Translations under genes and position numbers: made by a program
The notes under the pieces: model-generated
What the model saw: only the letters and a program-made list of their open reading frames with translations
Databases searched by the model: none
Told to the model about the DNA's origin: nothing
Part shown: positions 11,311-23,047 of the stretch, piece by piece
Layout: every line of letters begins with the position of its first letter
Numbering within the stretch: position 1 is the first letter of the stretch
From: Psoroptes ovis
Lineage: Eukaryota > Arthropoda > Arachnida > Sarcoptiformes > Psoroptidae
Reading direction: 5' to 3'
Assembly: GCA_002943765.1 (NCBI GenBank)
Contig: PQWQ01000005.1
Location: 2,279,501 to 2,343,500 of the forward strand
DNA length: 64,000 nt

Positions 11311-14300
11311 GTTTGAAAAAAACAATAACAAACTATTAAACCGATTGTCGGAAATTAAATTCTTGAATTCTCATCTTTTCGAAACAAGATCAAATACAAA
11401 TAATAATAATGATATTATAAGTGATCATAATCGAATGAATCTTTCCTTTTTCTTTCAATTTTTAATTTTATTATTCTTTTGTCAAGTTTCGTTGTTTTTA
11501 ATTCGGAAGAGATGAATTTTGAAGCTGCAAATCGTACGAAAATAAAATGAAAATTAAATCAAAACTTTTGTCGTTATGAGAATTTCGTTTTTTCTGCTTT
11601 ATTTCACAATACCTTAATGTCCATTAAGATTTAATTTAATTGCGAAAAATTCAATTAATTCAAAGAATTTTTCCGAGAAATTCAAGAAATTTGAAAAAAA
11701 AATTTCAAAGAAAATTTTTCAAAACATTACTTTAGCGCCATCTGGCGTTTCGGAATGTAACTGAAATTTTCTAAAAATCATTTCGTAAAATGATCTTCGG
11801 AAATGAAAAACAAGAAACAACCAGAATCTTGATCAAATAAAAAACAGCCCGAAATAATTATGGCATTGATTTGATCGAAGATAAGCAGGAGGAAAAAACT
11901 TCAAGATCATTGAATAAGAAGAATCTAAGGAATAACTAATAAAATAAAGGAAACATAAATCATGACAGGAGGCCCATTTTTGTGATGATTATCATTGATC
12001 GAGCAAAGGTTGGTTGGGCAATTTCATCAAATTAAAATCAAAATCATTGAAGAATTTGCGAAAGAAAACGTAGGTGATTAACTAAGACTAAAGAAAATGT
12101 GCGCTTCGTAACATTGGAAAATGACAGAGACAAAGACAGGGCCCGGAAACTTCAATGATGATAAACACATTAAATGAAGAATGACTTTGACATCGAAGAT
12201 GAATCGATTAATGACTTAAATTTCAACGATAATCAATGATAATAAACCATGAAACATGTGAAAAATGGCAGAAAAACAGAGCAACCATCTATTCAAAGCA
12301 TTAAAATCAAGTCGCTTGAAATTTGACAATTCAAAACGAATGAATTTGTCATAAATTTGTTTAATTCATTTTTGAATTTCATATTAAAAATATTTCATAA
12401 TTCATAATTCATAATTTGATCAGTGAATCTTCGAAGTAGAGCTGTCAACCATAAGACATGAGACCATTTGTGTCATCAAAAAAAGAAATGGAAAAATTTC
12501 GAAAATTTTAAAAAATTTTTCCCGTAACAAACATTTGAGTTGAACAATATGATCATTAATTTCGTTTGGCAACATGTCTGAATGCAAAAATCATTCCAAT
12601 TTTCTTAAGATTTAATTCATTTGAATCAAAAACAGTTTAGTGACAACAAACTGACAACAACCGAATCATATGGTTTGAATCATTATGAACATTTCAAACA
12701 TTTTCAAACATTCAAAAGCCAAAAAGCATTCAGACACTTAAAATTTAGATCAAATTTAAACAATTTCTGTTCCCCCATTATGAAATTATACATTTAATTC
12801 AATTATGATCATCATTACCATCATTGAAATTATGATCATCATGATCATCACCATCGAGTCAGTCATTTTCGGTTATCATTTATGCGTGTAGGTAAGCATT
12901 TATGTGTATGTGTGTTCTGGCAATGAAATGGCAGGAAAATTGTTTCAATTTTACCACCACCAACCACCAACAACACCAGCAACAACGGCAACAGATTTTT
13001 CTCTTTAAATCTTCGTCAAATTCCTGGTCTTTTTTTTCTGACTTTTCGTTCTTGAAACAGCTTCATCATCATCATCACCATCATCATCCTCATAATCATC
13101 GTCATCCTCATCATCATGATCATCAACATTATCATCAACGCTTCATAGATAATCAAAGCTTGAATATCTAGTTTGATTGTGTGTTTCTTTTTCATTTCTT
13201 CTTTTGTTGTTTGTCTCGGTTTGTTGATGAATTGAATTGAATAGCAAGAAAAAAAAGGTGTTTCAATTGTTTTCATTTGTTAATGAATGAATGAATGAAT
13301 GAATGCTTTGAATTAATATATGAATGAATTGAAAAGATGCATGAATGATTATGAAATTTTAAATGAATAAATAAAAATGTGAATGAATTAAGAGTGAATA
13401 ATTGAATTATGAATGAATATGAATTGAAATATGAGCAATATGAGAAAAAGTAGAAACCTATGAATGGCTGTATAAATCAACGAATGGATAAATGAATGAA
13501 TTACAAGTGAAAAACATTTAATTCAATTATGAATCAATGAATAATTGAATGAATGAATGAACTTTGAACAATTTAAATCGTTTTTATTGAATTATCTGTG
13601 ATTCGACATTTTTTTCTTAATTATTTGAATGATTTTCAATCGATACGATCAAATATCGATGGTTTAATCATTCAAAAGCCTCCAAATGACCTCAGAATGT
13701 CCATTGATTAATTGATTGATCATCGAATACTCCGTATTTTGACCATCTGAAGAATCGATTTGAATGACAATCAATTACAAAAAACAGCGAATCAGCTAAA
13801 TCAAAAATCTTTTGAAACATGACCACCATTTGTTGATATCAATTTTTTATGAATGGAAATTCATTTCCATCACCACCGCCACCACCACGACCAACGATAA
13901 CAAACATACACATCTGCTACTGTAATTGTTGAATTTTGATTCTTACATTTTGAATACAAAGAAAAATTTGTAATTTTTACTTCCACAATTTACATTCATT
14001 GGTCTCAAAACATGATATTCGTTTGATAATATATACGAAACAACGGCACACACTTATACAAACACGAATACATTTGAAACATTCAAATGATGAAAAAAAA
14101 ATCAAATGTGTTCAAAGATAATCGAGCATCAACATCGAAAGCAAAAAGAAAATTTTTGAAAAAACACCTGGCCATTCAATTTTTTCGATGATAATAACAA
14201 TAGAATTACAATGTGAACATGTTTTTTGAGTGTAAATATATTGAACAGCAATTATCTTTGTTTACGATGGTGATGGTGGTCAAGACATATTTGTAGTATT

Positions 14301-14542
14301 ATTAGTGTTATTTCAATGATAATTTCTTCTTTGAAATTTGTGGTTAGACACACACATACACACAGAAATTTACAATATCACCAATTACTATGTGATTGTA
14401 ATATTATCATTGATATTTCTCATTGAATTGATACGATGACCATGTAAATTTGATTTTCGGAGAATTTTGAATATTTTTTCTTGTGAATTCTTCGATGAAG
14501 TAGTAAAATTAATGTTTCATAATTAAAATTCAGAGAAATAAA
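11311..14542. other. Intergenic stretch upstream of clarin
   Basis: No gene is supportable. The stretch includes the CTCF-like site, a CAT/ATC repeat tract around 13062-13140 that yields spurious His-rich (plus) and Met-rich (minus) ORFs, and a GAAT-type tetranucleotide-rich segment at about 13280-13560. The last few hundred bases should hold the clarin promoter and 5' UTR, but I see no clear core promoter motif. Confidence 0.6.
11733..11747 (-). promoter_or_regulatory. CTCF-like site, also a CGCCA/TGGCG inverted repeat
   Basis: On the minus strand this reads CAGATGGCGCTA, which fits all 12 positions of the YAGRKGGCRSYR part of the CTCF consensus. The sequence also contains CGCCA-TC-TGGCG, an inverted repeat with a 2-bp spacer. 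It lies in otherwise AT-rich non-coding DNA. The 11-mer AGATGGCGCTA recurs exactly at 22145-22155 on the plus strand. Confidence 0.4.
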
Positions 14543-15668
14543 ATGGAACATCGTAAACGTATTTATATATTCATTACATTTTTCCTATGTACAATATCGT
14601 TAGCATTGTTAACATTATCATTATCAACACATCATTGGATTGAATCGAATCCAATACGTTTGATTGCGATGAAATATAATAATAATAGTTTACAATTGAC
14701 ATCGACAATATCATCATTGACAAGTGATAATGGTGATGATGATCAACAATCAACAAATGATTATGATGTATCATTAATGAAAAAATTTCGTGGACAAATT
14801 TATTTTGGCCTATTTCAAGGTACGAAAATTCTTAATTATGGTCTTGGTGATCGTACAACAATTATTTGGTGTAAGTTTTTCTTTGTTGATTTATTTCATG
14901 AATTGATTTTTAATCATCTTTTATCTGGTTTAATCTAGTGAAACAAGAAATGTTACGCAATCCAAATATGATGTCATTCACATTATGGTTACTGACACTA
15001 TTATCAATATCGATTGCAATGATATTTAGTCTGATATCGGCCATATTTGCTATCATAAATACTGTAATGACACCAATCGAAACAATTACCGGTGTACAAG
15101 GTTTATATTTATGGAATTTCCTCGCAAGTATGTTTATCAAATGATCAAATTTCAATTGAATTAATCCAATGATTACCTTTTGAATTGAATAGGTTCATTT
15201 TGTATATTGGCCACAATCATTTGGCTGATACAATATCGATTAAAATTGGCACATAATTTGATGACCGATGATGAACAAAATGATGGTTGGACATCTTATA
15301 ATCGTTCAAATTTAGGCTATAGCTATTATATAATCATAATTGTAATTATAATACATTTTTTAAATATGTTTCTGATATATTATGGTACAACAATATTGTT
15401 GATACGTGAACATCATCGACAACATCATGATCATTTAACATCATTATCATTATCATCATTATCAAAACATAGTTATCATAATCATAATAATAATAATTAC
15501 AATAATCATCATCATCATCACCTCAGTCATAATAAAAATCATCGTAAACATTATTCAAATAATCAAAATGGCCATCATGGTCATGGTCATCATCATCATC
15601 ATCACCACCATCATAATCATCATCATCATAATGATAAAAATCCAGAAGGATTAATAATGCTTTACTAA
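14543..15668 (+). CDS. CLRN: Clarin family four-pass membrane protein
   Basis: Exons: 14543-14870, 14939-15127, 15193-15668. Introns are 68 and 65 bp with GTAAGT and GTATGT donors. The product is 330 aa. It has four hydrophobic segments with clarin landmarks: an N-terminal helix followed by THHWIE, a sequon (N47-N48-S49) where human clarin-1 has its N48 glycosylation site, GQIYFGLFQGTK then GLGDR (human GEMQYGLFHGE...GLG), IETITGVQGLYLWNFLASS after the third helix, and a fourth helix with HFLNMFLIYYG. Human clarin-1 is 232 aa. The extra length is mainly a C-terminal cytoplasmic tail of His, Asn and Ser runs containing about nine consecutive His. Clarins act in hair-bundle and synapse organisation in vertebrates and in membrane/stress roles in flies. 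The 3' end faces CDC25 517 bp away, with AATAAA at 15807-15812. Confidence 0.87.
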
Positions 15669-16185
15669 ATCTCGATGATTGACCATTCTATGTTTTGATC
15701 CTTGAAATTCTTTGTTATTTTCATTATTTTTGATTTTTTAATTGAAATTCTTGATTTGTAAATAATTTTTATTTTATAAAATTGAAATGTTTTCAATTGT
15801 ATTTTAAATAAAATGTATTTTATCACTGATTTCGTTGATGATCTAATCATTATAATCCTGATAATCTGAAGCGAAAATACATCATACATAAATGGATAAT
15901 CCGCTTAATTCAAAGAAAATTATTTATTAATTATCAAAGTGACCAAAAAATAGGAGAAAAAATAAGAAAAAAAGTAAATAAAAAAAATAATAATAATAAG
16001 AAGTGATTATTAAACATGTCATTCGGTGTGTTTGTGTAAATATTATTGTCATTTGTTTTCTTTCTTTTTTTCAATAGAAAACACAAGAACCATTATTAGT
16101 ATTTTTTGTTGCTGTATAATTTGAATATTAAACGTCGATTATTTATAATTTCATTAGATGAATGTAAAAATAAAAGAAAAATTTC
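15669..16185. terminator. Convergent 3' region of clarin and CDC25
   Basis: The gap is 517 bp. A plus-strand AATAAA at 15807-15812 suits clarin. TTTATT at about 15920-15926, read as AATAAA on the minus strand, suits CDC25. If both are used, the transcripts end about 110 bp apart without overlapping. Confidence 0.5.
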
Positions 16186-17833
16186 CTAAAGACGTGAATT
16201 ACGTTTACGTGTTGAATATTTATAATCTAAACTTTTACAAATTGTACGAAATTTTTTCAAATCTTCTTCATAATTTTTTGAATGCATCGGTTGATATGAA
16301 CATGGTTCACATAAATGCTGTTCACATGAAAAAGAAATAAATCAAATAAATCAATTTTGAACGCAAATTCAATTGAACAAAAAAAAATTTACCGAATAAT
16401 TTTGATAAAATTCTTTGTAGCCACCTTCGAGTAAATAAATTTCTGGATAATCTAGTTGAGGATATGCACTACTATTTTTTACACGATCTTTACTACGTAA
16501 AAATCGATATCTGTAAATATTCAAAATTATTAAATTGAATTTTTTTCCATTGAAATACAAATACATACAAACTAGGTCCACGTTCAGATGAAAATTCACA
16601 ATGAAATATTAATATATCACGTTTATTGTTATCAGTATTTTTATTATTGTCATTGTTATTATTATTGTCAGATTCTTTACTATCAGCATCGCTGATTTTT
16701 GTCGATATAAATTGATTCATAATTTGTTCTTGTGTATAGAGATTGATTGCATTTTTGATATGTCCACCATTATATTCATATGGATAACGGCAATCAATAA
16801 TGGTAAATTTTCTAATTGAATTATTATAATCATTATTTTCGATTAGATTTGCCAATATATGACATGATATTGATGGTAAATCTTGATGCTTGGATATTTT
16901 ATTCAATGGTAGCGCATATTTACGGCTAAAATTACCGATCAATGTTGGATCATTTGATGATATTTGTACTGCACGCATTATTGTAGCATGATTTTCACTA
17001 AAATATTTTTGCAATGTTATTCCAGTTGTTGTTGTTGATGATGATGATGATGATGATTCATTCGATGATTTCATCCATTTTGTTTTCGGAACATTTTCAT
17101 CCGATTGTTTTGATGAATTTGTTGTATTGAATTCTGGTGTCAAATCTAATGTTAAAAATTTCGATGATTGCTTACTATTATGATGTTTAGGTGTAGTTCG
17201 TGGCGATATTTTATTTTCAATCGATGATAATATTGATGGACTTTTAAATTGATTGCCAGTCTTGCTAATAATAATGGATTCTTTTTTTGTTGAACTACGA
17301 AATTCTTGGAACGACATTTGATCATTCTGTTAGAAGGATAAACATGATTATTATAAATGTAAATGGATGAATTCAAACAAGATTCAACAAACCTCATGAT
17401 GTTCATTTAAATCAGTGGAAAGACAACGACGGGAAAATGTTTTACGCTTACGTTTATTACCGATTGATGAATGATTTTCATCATTAATAATCATCGAACT
17501 TGCAAGACGTGGTGTTTCATGATTGAGATCAATTTTTTTCGCAGAATTATTAAAATCTAAACGACATTTAGGCAATTTTGTGATTGTTGTAGTCGATGAT
17601 GTTTCAATACAATGTGTGGATGCGATCAAACATTGACCATTATTATCATCATTAATCAATTCTGATAGCGATGATGGTAATTTAAATTCATCGGTTAAAT
17701 CTAAATCAATCATTGTTGATGATTGATTTAATGATTGTTCAATAAAATCATTATCATCAAAATCATCATCATTGTTAGTATTAGTATTATTGAGACTATC
17801 ATTAAGATCAACGCTAATCATTGATTCATCCAT
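16186..17833 (-). CDS. cdc25: CDC25 dual-specificity phosphatase (string/twine type)
   Basis: Exons (minus): 17833-17393, 17326-16569, 16510-16393, 16317-16186. Introns are 66, 58 and 75 bp and all phases join. The product is 482 aa. The N-terminal half is low-complexity and regulatory. The rhodanese-type catalytic domain follows: IIDCRYPYEYNGGHI, then the active-site loop HCEFSSERGP with catalytic Cys390 and Arg396, then YPEIYLLEGGYKEFY and LCEP...PMH, ending with a basic KRKNSRL tail. CDC25 removes inhibitory phosphates from Thr14/Tyr15 of CDK1 to trigger mitosis. An Asn/Asp-rich insert of about 30 residues lies inside the catalytic domain just before the HCEF strand. A basic KRKRK stretch near residue 128 may be a nuclear localisation signal. 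The start is the first ATG of the open frame. Human CDC25s are 473-566 aa. Confidence 0.93.
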
Positions 17834-19555
17834 AATTATTTGAATTATGCAACGTGTACGTGTTCAAGTGAATGACAACAAATAAACAAATGGATGCTTC
17901 AAGGTTTTTAAATGGATCTTCGTTTTATTTTTCTCAAATAAGGATCGAAAGATGATTGCGCCGCGTGTAATGAAACACCAAATAAATGTGAATTTAAATG
18001 TCGTATTTCAACCAACAACAAAATCAAATGAGAAATGCTTCCATTTTTTACTCGATTGGTGGCTGATCAATTTTTGATTTCTTTGAGTTTTGTCATGAAA
18101 AAATTGTGATTTACCAAAGCATTGAATTGAACAGAGTTTTTGATTAAAAGTCGCGCTTAAATAAAAAAAAATTGAAAAGAAAAGAATTTCAACGGCCAAA
18201 AAAAAAATTGATTTGAAAAATATAAACACCCAAGTCCCACCTTCGCTGGCTTATTCATAAACAACGACTGGCAATTTGTTTTTGAATTTTTGAAAATTTT
18301 TTTCAAATTTTTAAAAAGTTCCTAAATTAAATCAACTATTCTGTAATCGAAATGATTCAGAAAACTTCAGATGTCAAATTTGGCATTAAACATTGGGAAA
18401 AGATCGTGGAATTTCCGAGAACAAACGGATTATCGCCGGCGGTTTGGCCAAAATTTAAATGCCGCAATTTCGGCCAAAATAATGGGTTTAATGGATTAAT
18501 TGATCGAATCGACTAGTGAATAGCGGAAATTAATTAAATTTCAATTAATTTAATCCTTATTATTAATTAATTAGTAATTTATTTATTTCTTTGTACCATC
18601 AATTAATCAATGTTTCAAATATCATCCATATTTTTAAAATCAAAAAATCTTGACGCAAACTCAAATGTAAATAAGTGCAGTAAACACCGATCTATGAGAA
18701 TATACAATTGTATGTACACATGTCTTTGGCATATATTTATAAAATGGTATAAACTTTAAATTCAATGGTAAATATATAAATGTTTGAAGCTGAAAATGAG
18801 AAGTAAATATAATCATTTGAAAGCCATGTTTCTATGAATGAATATGTGAGATACAAATATGAATGATAACAAACAGCCTAAACACATTTGATTCATGTTT
18901 GTTTGTTTGTTTGTTGTGTTTATTATATTCATTTATATGCATGTATGTCTGTATGTTATTGATCATAATCAACATAAAGATCACATTTATATCAATATAA
19001 CGTATATATGAATGTAATGATATGAATATTTATACATGATTTTATATTTATTGAAATAGAGATTATTTTAAAACCAAATACACAAATGGTAAGTACAAAT
19101 GAATCCTGATTATGTTTATTTTTTAACTTATATATCAATGAAATTGATTTAATTCTGATCAACAGATTGAAATTGGATAAATGATAATTTCATCGCCAAC
19201 ACCATCAACAACAAAAACATTATCAATTGATTAATTATAATCAATAAACAATTTTATCATAAATTTTAATGTGTTTTGATGACTTTTTTAGCCTTTATTA
19301 TCAACAATAAATAGTCATCATCATTGGTGATCATATACATGTAAATTTTCGACCTCTTTCTACTGTTATTTGTGTGTGAATTAATTCTAAATTGTTAACT
19401 GTAATTTGTGATAAATCTGATTATCTTTGATTGAACGTAGCAGCAGCAGCAGAGGCAATAACAACAACAACATAATTTGAATATTCTGAGATTTGAAAAA
19501 TTTTGGATCATTTGGGTGAATTATTTAATTTTATATTCAAAAATAAACCAACAAA
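17834..19555. other. Divergent intergenic region between CDC25 (-) and SUCLG1 (+)
   Basis: No exon is seen. The CDC25-proximal part (17930-18500) is GC-richer, with GCGCCGCG near 17959 and TCGCGC near 18151, which could be promoter or E2F-like elements. At 18430-18490 there are repeated GGCCAAAAT motifs in a GC pocket. The part next to SUCLG1 holds a short AGC run (about 19440-19451) and is probably 5' UTR. No TATA box is clear. Confidence 0.45.
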
Positions 19556-20783
19556 ATGGTCATACAAGTAAATAATTTACTAAGACAATTATCCGGTGAG
19601 TATTCATTGATTTTTCGTTAATCAAGTTTGGGTACATTGGCATTGATTAATAATTGTATTTATTTTTCTGGCTCATGTTACAGTCTCAAGATTAATATCA
19701 ATAAATCATCAAATAATAAGAAATGATTATACATCGACACGTGCTGCATTAAAAATTGGTTCACATACAAAAGTAATATGTCAAGGTTTTACCGGTAAAC
19801 AAGGTACATTTCATTCAAAACAAGCAATCGAATATGGTACGAAAATGGTTGGCGGTGTATCACCAACCAAAGCTGGTCAAATACATTTAGATTTACCTGT
19901 ATTTAAATCTGTTAAAGAAGTATGTCTTTCATTTCGTTTTTCATTTGTCATTTTTCAACCTGTTCTTGTTGTTTCTAATGTTTTTCCTAGGCACGTGATA
20001 AAACTGGAGCAGATGCAACTGTAATCTATGTACCGGCACCTGGTGCTGCATCAGCTATTATGGAAGCATTAGATGCTGAAATGCCATTAATTGTTTGCAT
20101 TACGGAAGGCATTCCTCAATTGGATATGGTCAAAGTTAAACATCGTTTAGTAAGACAAGATAAATCTCGTTTGATTGGTCCAAATTGTCCTGGCATTATT
20201 AAACCAGGTGAATGTAAAATCGGTATTATGCCTGGACATATTCATACACCAGGAAAAATTGGTATCGTTTCTAGATCTGGTACGCTGACATATGAAGCTG
20301 TACATCAAACTACTGAAGTTGGTCTTGGTCAATCACTTTGTGTTGGTATCGGCGGTGATCCATTCAATGGCACTGATTTTATTGATTGTTTAGAAATATT
20401 TTTGAATGACCCAGAAACAAAAGGTGAGCTGATTTTTTTCAAAAAGAAATTATTCAATAATTTTTGATTTGAATTCAAATACCATCCATCAAGGTATCAT
20501 TTTAATTGGTGAAATCGGTGGCAATGCAGAAGAATTAGCAGCCGAATATTTAAAAACAAATAATTCTGGTCCTAATGGTAAACCTGTTGTATCATTTATT
20601 GCCGGTTTAACTGCTCCACCAGGTAGACGTATGGGACATGCTGGTGCAATTATTGCCGGTGGTAAAGGCGGTGCACAAGATAAAATTGATGCATTAGAAA
20701 ATGCAGGTGTACGTGTAACGAAATCACCAGCACAAATGGGTTCATCATTGTTGGAAGAAATGAAAAAACGTGGTTTAGCTTAG
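19556..20783 (+). CDS. SUCLG1: Succinyl-CoA ligase, alpha subunit, mitochondrial
   Basis: Exons: 19556-19595, 19684-19919, 19991-20423, 20494-20783, joining to 332 aa (human 346). The short first exon encodes MVIQVNNLLRQLS, the start of a mitochondrial targeting peptide. The CoA-binding Rossmann domain follows, with VICQGFTGKQGTFHS and GGVSP. The ligase domain includes GPNCPGII, GIVSRSGTLTYE, GIGGDPFNGT, LIGEIGG and the phosphohistidine loop RRMGHAGAIIAGGKG with His285. The enzyme interconverts succinyl-CoA and succinate in the TCA cycle, with the beta subunit setting ADP or GDP specificity. The ATG is the only start that joins in frame to exon 2. AATAAA at 20899-20904 fits its 3' end. Confidence 0.96.
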
Positions 20784-21207
20784 TTTATTTTAGTCATATG
20801 TTGACAATTGAGATTTTTAAGTTTTTTTTTCTTCAAATGGATTAAAAGTATAATTGAAATTTATATCATTTCATTTTAGATATTGTACACACACAAAGAA
20901 TAAATATTCAATATATCGCTACAAACGATAAATCTTGTTAAATTTTGAATTTTTTTAAAAAAAAAGGAAAAACGATTTCAAAGATCAAAACACACTCACC
21001 AATCCTTTGAATGATGATACTAATAATAATAATCTTATACAAGATTTAAAATATTTTTACCTCTCAATGATTTTATTGTTGTTTTTTCAATTATTTTATT
21101 ATTTGATTGGAAATAATTCTTGATTCATTGATTGAAATCTTTGAATTAATAAAATATAAAAATTATATTGAAAAACTGTTCATATCCAAAATAATGATAA
21201 TTTTTCT
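20784..21207. terminator. Convergent 3' region of SUCLG1 and VPS29
   Basis: The gap is 424 bp. AATAAA at 20899-20904 suits SUCLG1. TTTATT at 21072-21077 and 21095-21100, AATAAA on the minus strand, suits VPS29. No other content is recognised. Confidence 0.55.
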
Positions 21208-21898
21208 TCAATTAATTTTTTTGAACTCGGTTCGTTCCACTTTGACTTCATTACCGATTAATTGATAAACATAATTGACAACTGTTGTTGATTGTATATC
21301 CATCAATACAAATGATGGAATTATATTATTATTGCTATCACCACCTAATGCTGAATATGCACCGGTTGCCGATCCAGGATTAATAAAAAATTTTCCATCT
21401 TTTTCGAATGCATTAAATTTATGTGTATGACCAGTGATCAATATATCGACTTCTAATTCACGCTGGATCATTGCTAATGATTCATCATTACCCCAAGGTA
21501 CAATTTGATGTCCATGACAAAGACCGATATTAAATTGTCCAATCGTTACCACTTTTTTATCAGGATAATTACTCTGGAAAAAGAATGAGAATACTCAATT
21601 AAAATTTGATAGTTCGAAACTGAAAAAGAAGCCAATTACATCATCTAATTCTCCTTTGACAATATGAATATCGGTGGCCAATGTTTTCAAATAATCATAA
21701 CATTCTTTAGTGCATAAATTTCCTGTACAAAGAATATGTTGTATGCGGCCAGGAATCAGTAGTTTTTTAAATTTACTCGGTAAACTATGTTTACGATATG
21801 GAATGTGAAAATCACCAATGACCAGAACAAGCTAAGAATTGATTTGAAAAAAATAAAATTAATTCAATTAAATTGAAACGTCCAAAACAACTCACCAT
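21208..21898 (-). CDS. VPS29: Retromer subunit VPS29
   Basis: Exons (minus): 21898-21896 (the ATG alone), 21831-21640, 21573-21208. The product is 186 aa (human 182). It has the calcineurin-like metallophosphoesterase fold of VPS29: GDFHIP at 7-12, then CTGNLCTKE, GELDD, the HGHQIVPWGND loop, DILITGHTHKF and INPGSATGAY, followed by the near-invariant C-terminal PSFVLMDIQ...YVYQLIG segment. VPS29 is a scaffold of the retromer cargo-recognition trimer with VPS35 and VPS26 and mediates endosome-to-Golgi and endosome-to-surface recycling. The first exon contributes only the initiator Met before a GTGAGT donor. This agrees with human isoforms that start ML or MAGHRL, which imply a junction at the same place. 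The 5' flank contains an AGATGGCGCTA motif about 250 bp upstream. Confidence 0.96.
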
Positions 21899-22306
21899 CT
21901 TTTAATTTGAGCGGAATAGATTCGTATTATCGACTAATGTACGTAATTATCTGATCGTATTTTGATTTCGGAGGCGTTTTTTCTAGCGTTTAATCCGAAA
22001 AAAATCCAAAATTTGATTTGATTATCGTGAATTAAAAAATTGACAGAATCAAAATTAAAAAATATGAAAAAACAAAAATAAAAAAAATTTACACCGAAAA
22101 ATTCAAAAAGAACGTAACACAAAATAGTTGCTATCGCCGATCAAAGATGGCGCTACATTGTCGTAAGTTTAAATTTTTTAAAACCCGCGAATTTTTTATC
22201 TTATTTTAAATAAATTCTTATATATCATCTAAGAATCAATTCATGAATATGAATATATAGAATTGGCGAGAATCTCGCTCTATTTATTAGCAAAATTAAA
22301 GCAAAA
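21899..22306. promoter_or_regulatory. Upstream region of VPS29, possibly bidirectional
   Basis: This is the 5' flank of VPS29. It holds AGATGGCGCTA (22145-22155), a CTCF/YY1-like motif identical to the reverse complement at 11733-11743. CGCGAATTTT lies shortly after it at about 22188. An unrecognised plus-strand ORF starts at 22307, so the region could drive transcription both ways. The promoter assignment is inferred from position. Confidence 0.35.
22145..22155 (+). promoter_or_regulatory. CTCF/YY1-like motif AGATGGCGCTA
   Basis: It matches 11 positions of the CTCF core (AGRKGGCRSYR) and includes the ATGGCG of YY1/Pho sites. An exact 11-base match to the site at 11733-11743 in opposite orientation is unexpected by chance in DNA this AT-rich. 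Confidence 0.4.
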
Positions 22307-22861
22307 ATGTCCCTGGAAAACATGAATTTTGAATGCGGAAGAAATTTACGCCGAATAATCACGACCTTGTCTTCCTCCTCCTTGTTTTTCTGGACCCAGG
22401 CGAAATTATACTTCGGGAAAATTGCTATGGGCGTCTTTTTCTATCGGCTGTTCATTGCTCCTTCATCACCAATCATCAGTGTCCATCATTATTTAGTTAT
22501 TTTTTCGGCGAAAAAAGTTCACTGTATCCTTGGCTATCATTATTATCGTCTTTTGTTCGTTCACACTACACTCTTTAGCCTCTTCCATGGCACCAATGAT
22601 CATCGTCATTTTTTGTATGGTGGTTGTCTGAAAAGTTCGTGCGGGTTTTCGAACCAATGGCGATTGGAATTTCCATTGATTCAATGTGAACAAACTTTTC
22701 GGACATGCCGGTGTCTCCAGTGTCTTTGTCTTTTTCTCTTCCTGGATTCGCTCCACAATTGTATTTCACTTGAAATAATAATCATAATAATTAAAGCCAT
22801 TTTGAACGACAAACAATCCTTTGAATACGAAATTAAACGGATAAATTCAATGAATGAATGA
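22307..22861 (+). CDS. Unrecognised 184-codon ORF in a GC-richer patch
   Basis: An ATG-started ORF of 184 codons is unusually long for non-coding DNA this AT-rich. It begins MSLENMNFECGRN, is rich in Cys, Phe, His and Leu, and has no family I recognise. Its codons (TCC, CTC, TTG, CGG) differ from the TTA/TCA/CGT-biased codons of neighbouring genes. A mariner-like miniature element (22622-22709) lies inside it in frame, which argues for a transposon-derived or fortuitous frame. The minus strand also has ORFs of up to 87 codons here. It could be part of a transcript starting opposite VPS29, or a decayed element. Confidence 0.2.
   Translation: MSLENMNFECGRNLRRIITTLSSSSLFFWTQAKLYFGKIAMGVFFYRLFIAPSSPIISVHHYLVIFSAKKVHCILGYHYYRLLFVHTTLFSLFHGTNDHRHFLYGGCLKSSCGFSNQWRLEFPLIQCEQTFRTCRCLQCLCLFLFLDSLHNCISLEIIIIIIKAILNDKQSFEYEIKRINSMNE
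22622..22709. mobile_element. Mariner-like miniature element (copy B)
   Basis: The left end GGTTGTCTGAAAAGTTCGT (22622-22640) is matched in inverted orientation by ACAAACTTTTCGGACATGCC (22690-22709). The sequence after the left end (GCGGGTTTT) and the CCATTGATT interior resemble mariner-family termini, and the same terminal and interior motifs occur in copy A at 31961-32033. The 88-bp length leaves no room for a transposase, so this would be a non-autonomous deletion derivative. Confidence 0.5.
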
Positions 22862-23047
22862 ATTAAATAACCGGTGATGAATCATATGAATAAATCCATT
22901 GTGTTTAGTATGAGAATGAAATGAATTGATCCGGTTATGACTTGATACTTTGAATGAATGCGGCTTTTCCATAGTTTATTCATCTCAGCTGATTCCAGTC
23001 GAAAAACAAAAAGCCAAAAACTTGCAAGAGGCCACCTGTGCATCTGT

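Noticed and set aside
12902..13276. His-rich plus ORF and Met-rich minus ORF
   Set aside because: Both are translations of the same CAT/ATC repeat tract on opposite strands. There is no conserved sequence and no splice context.
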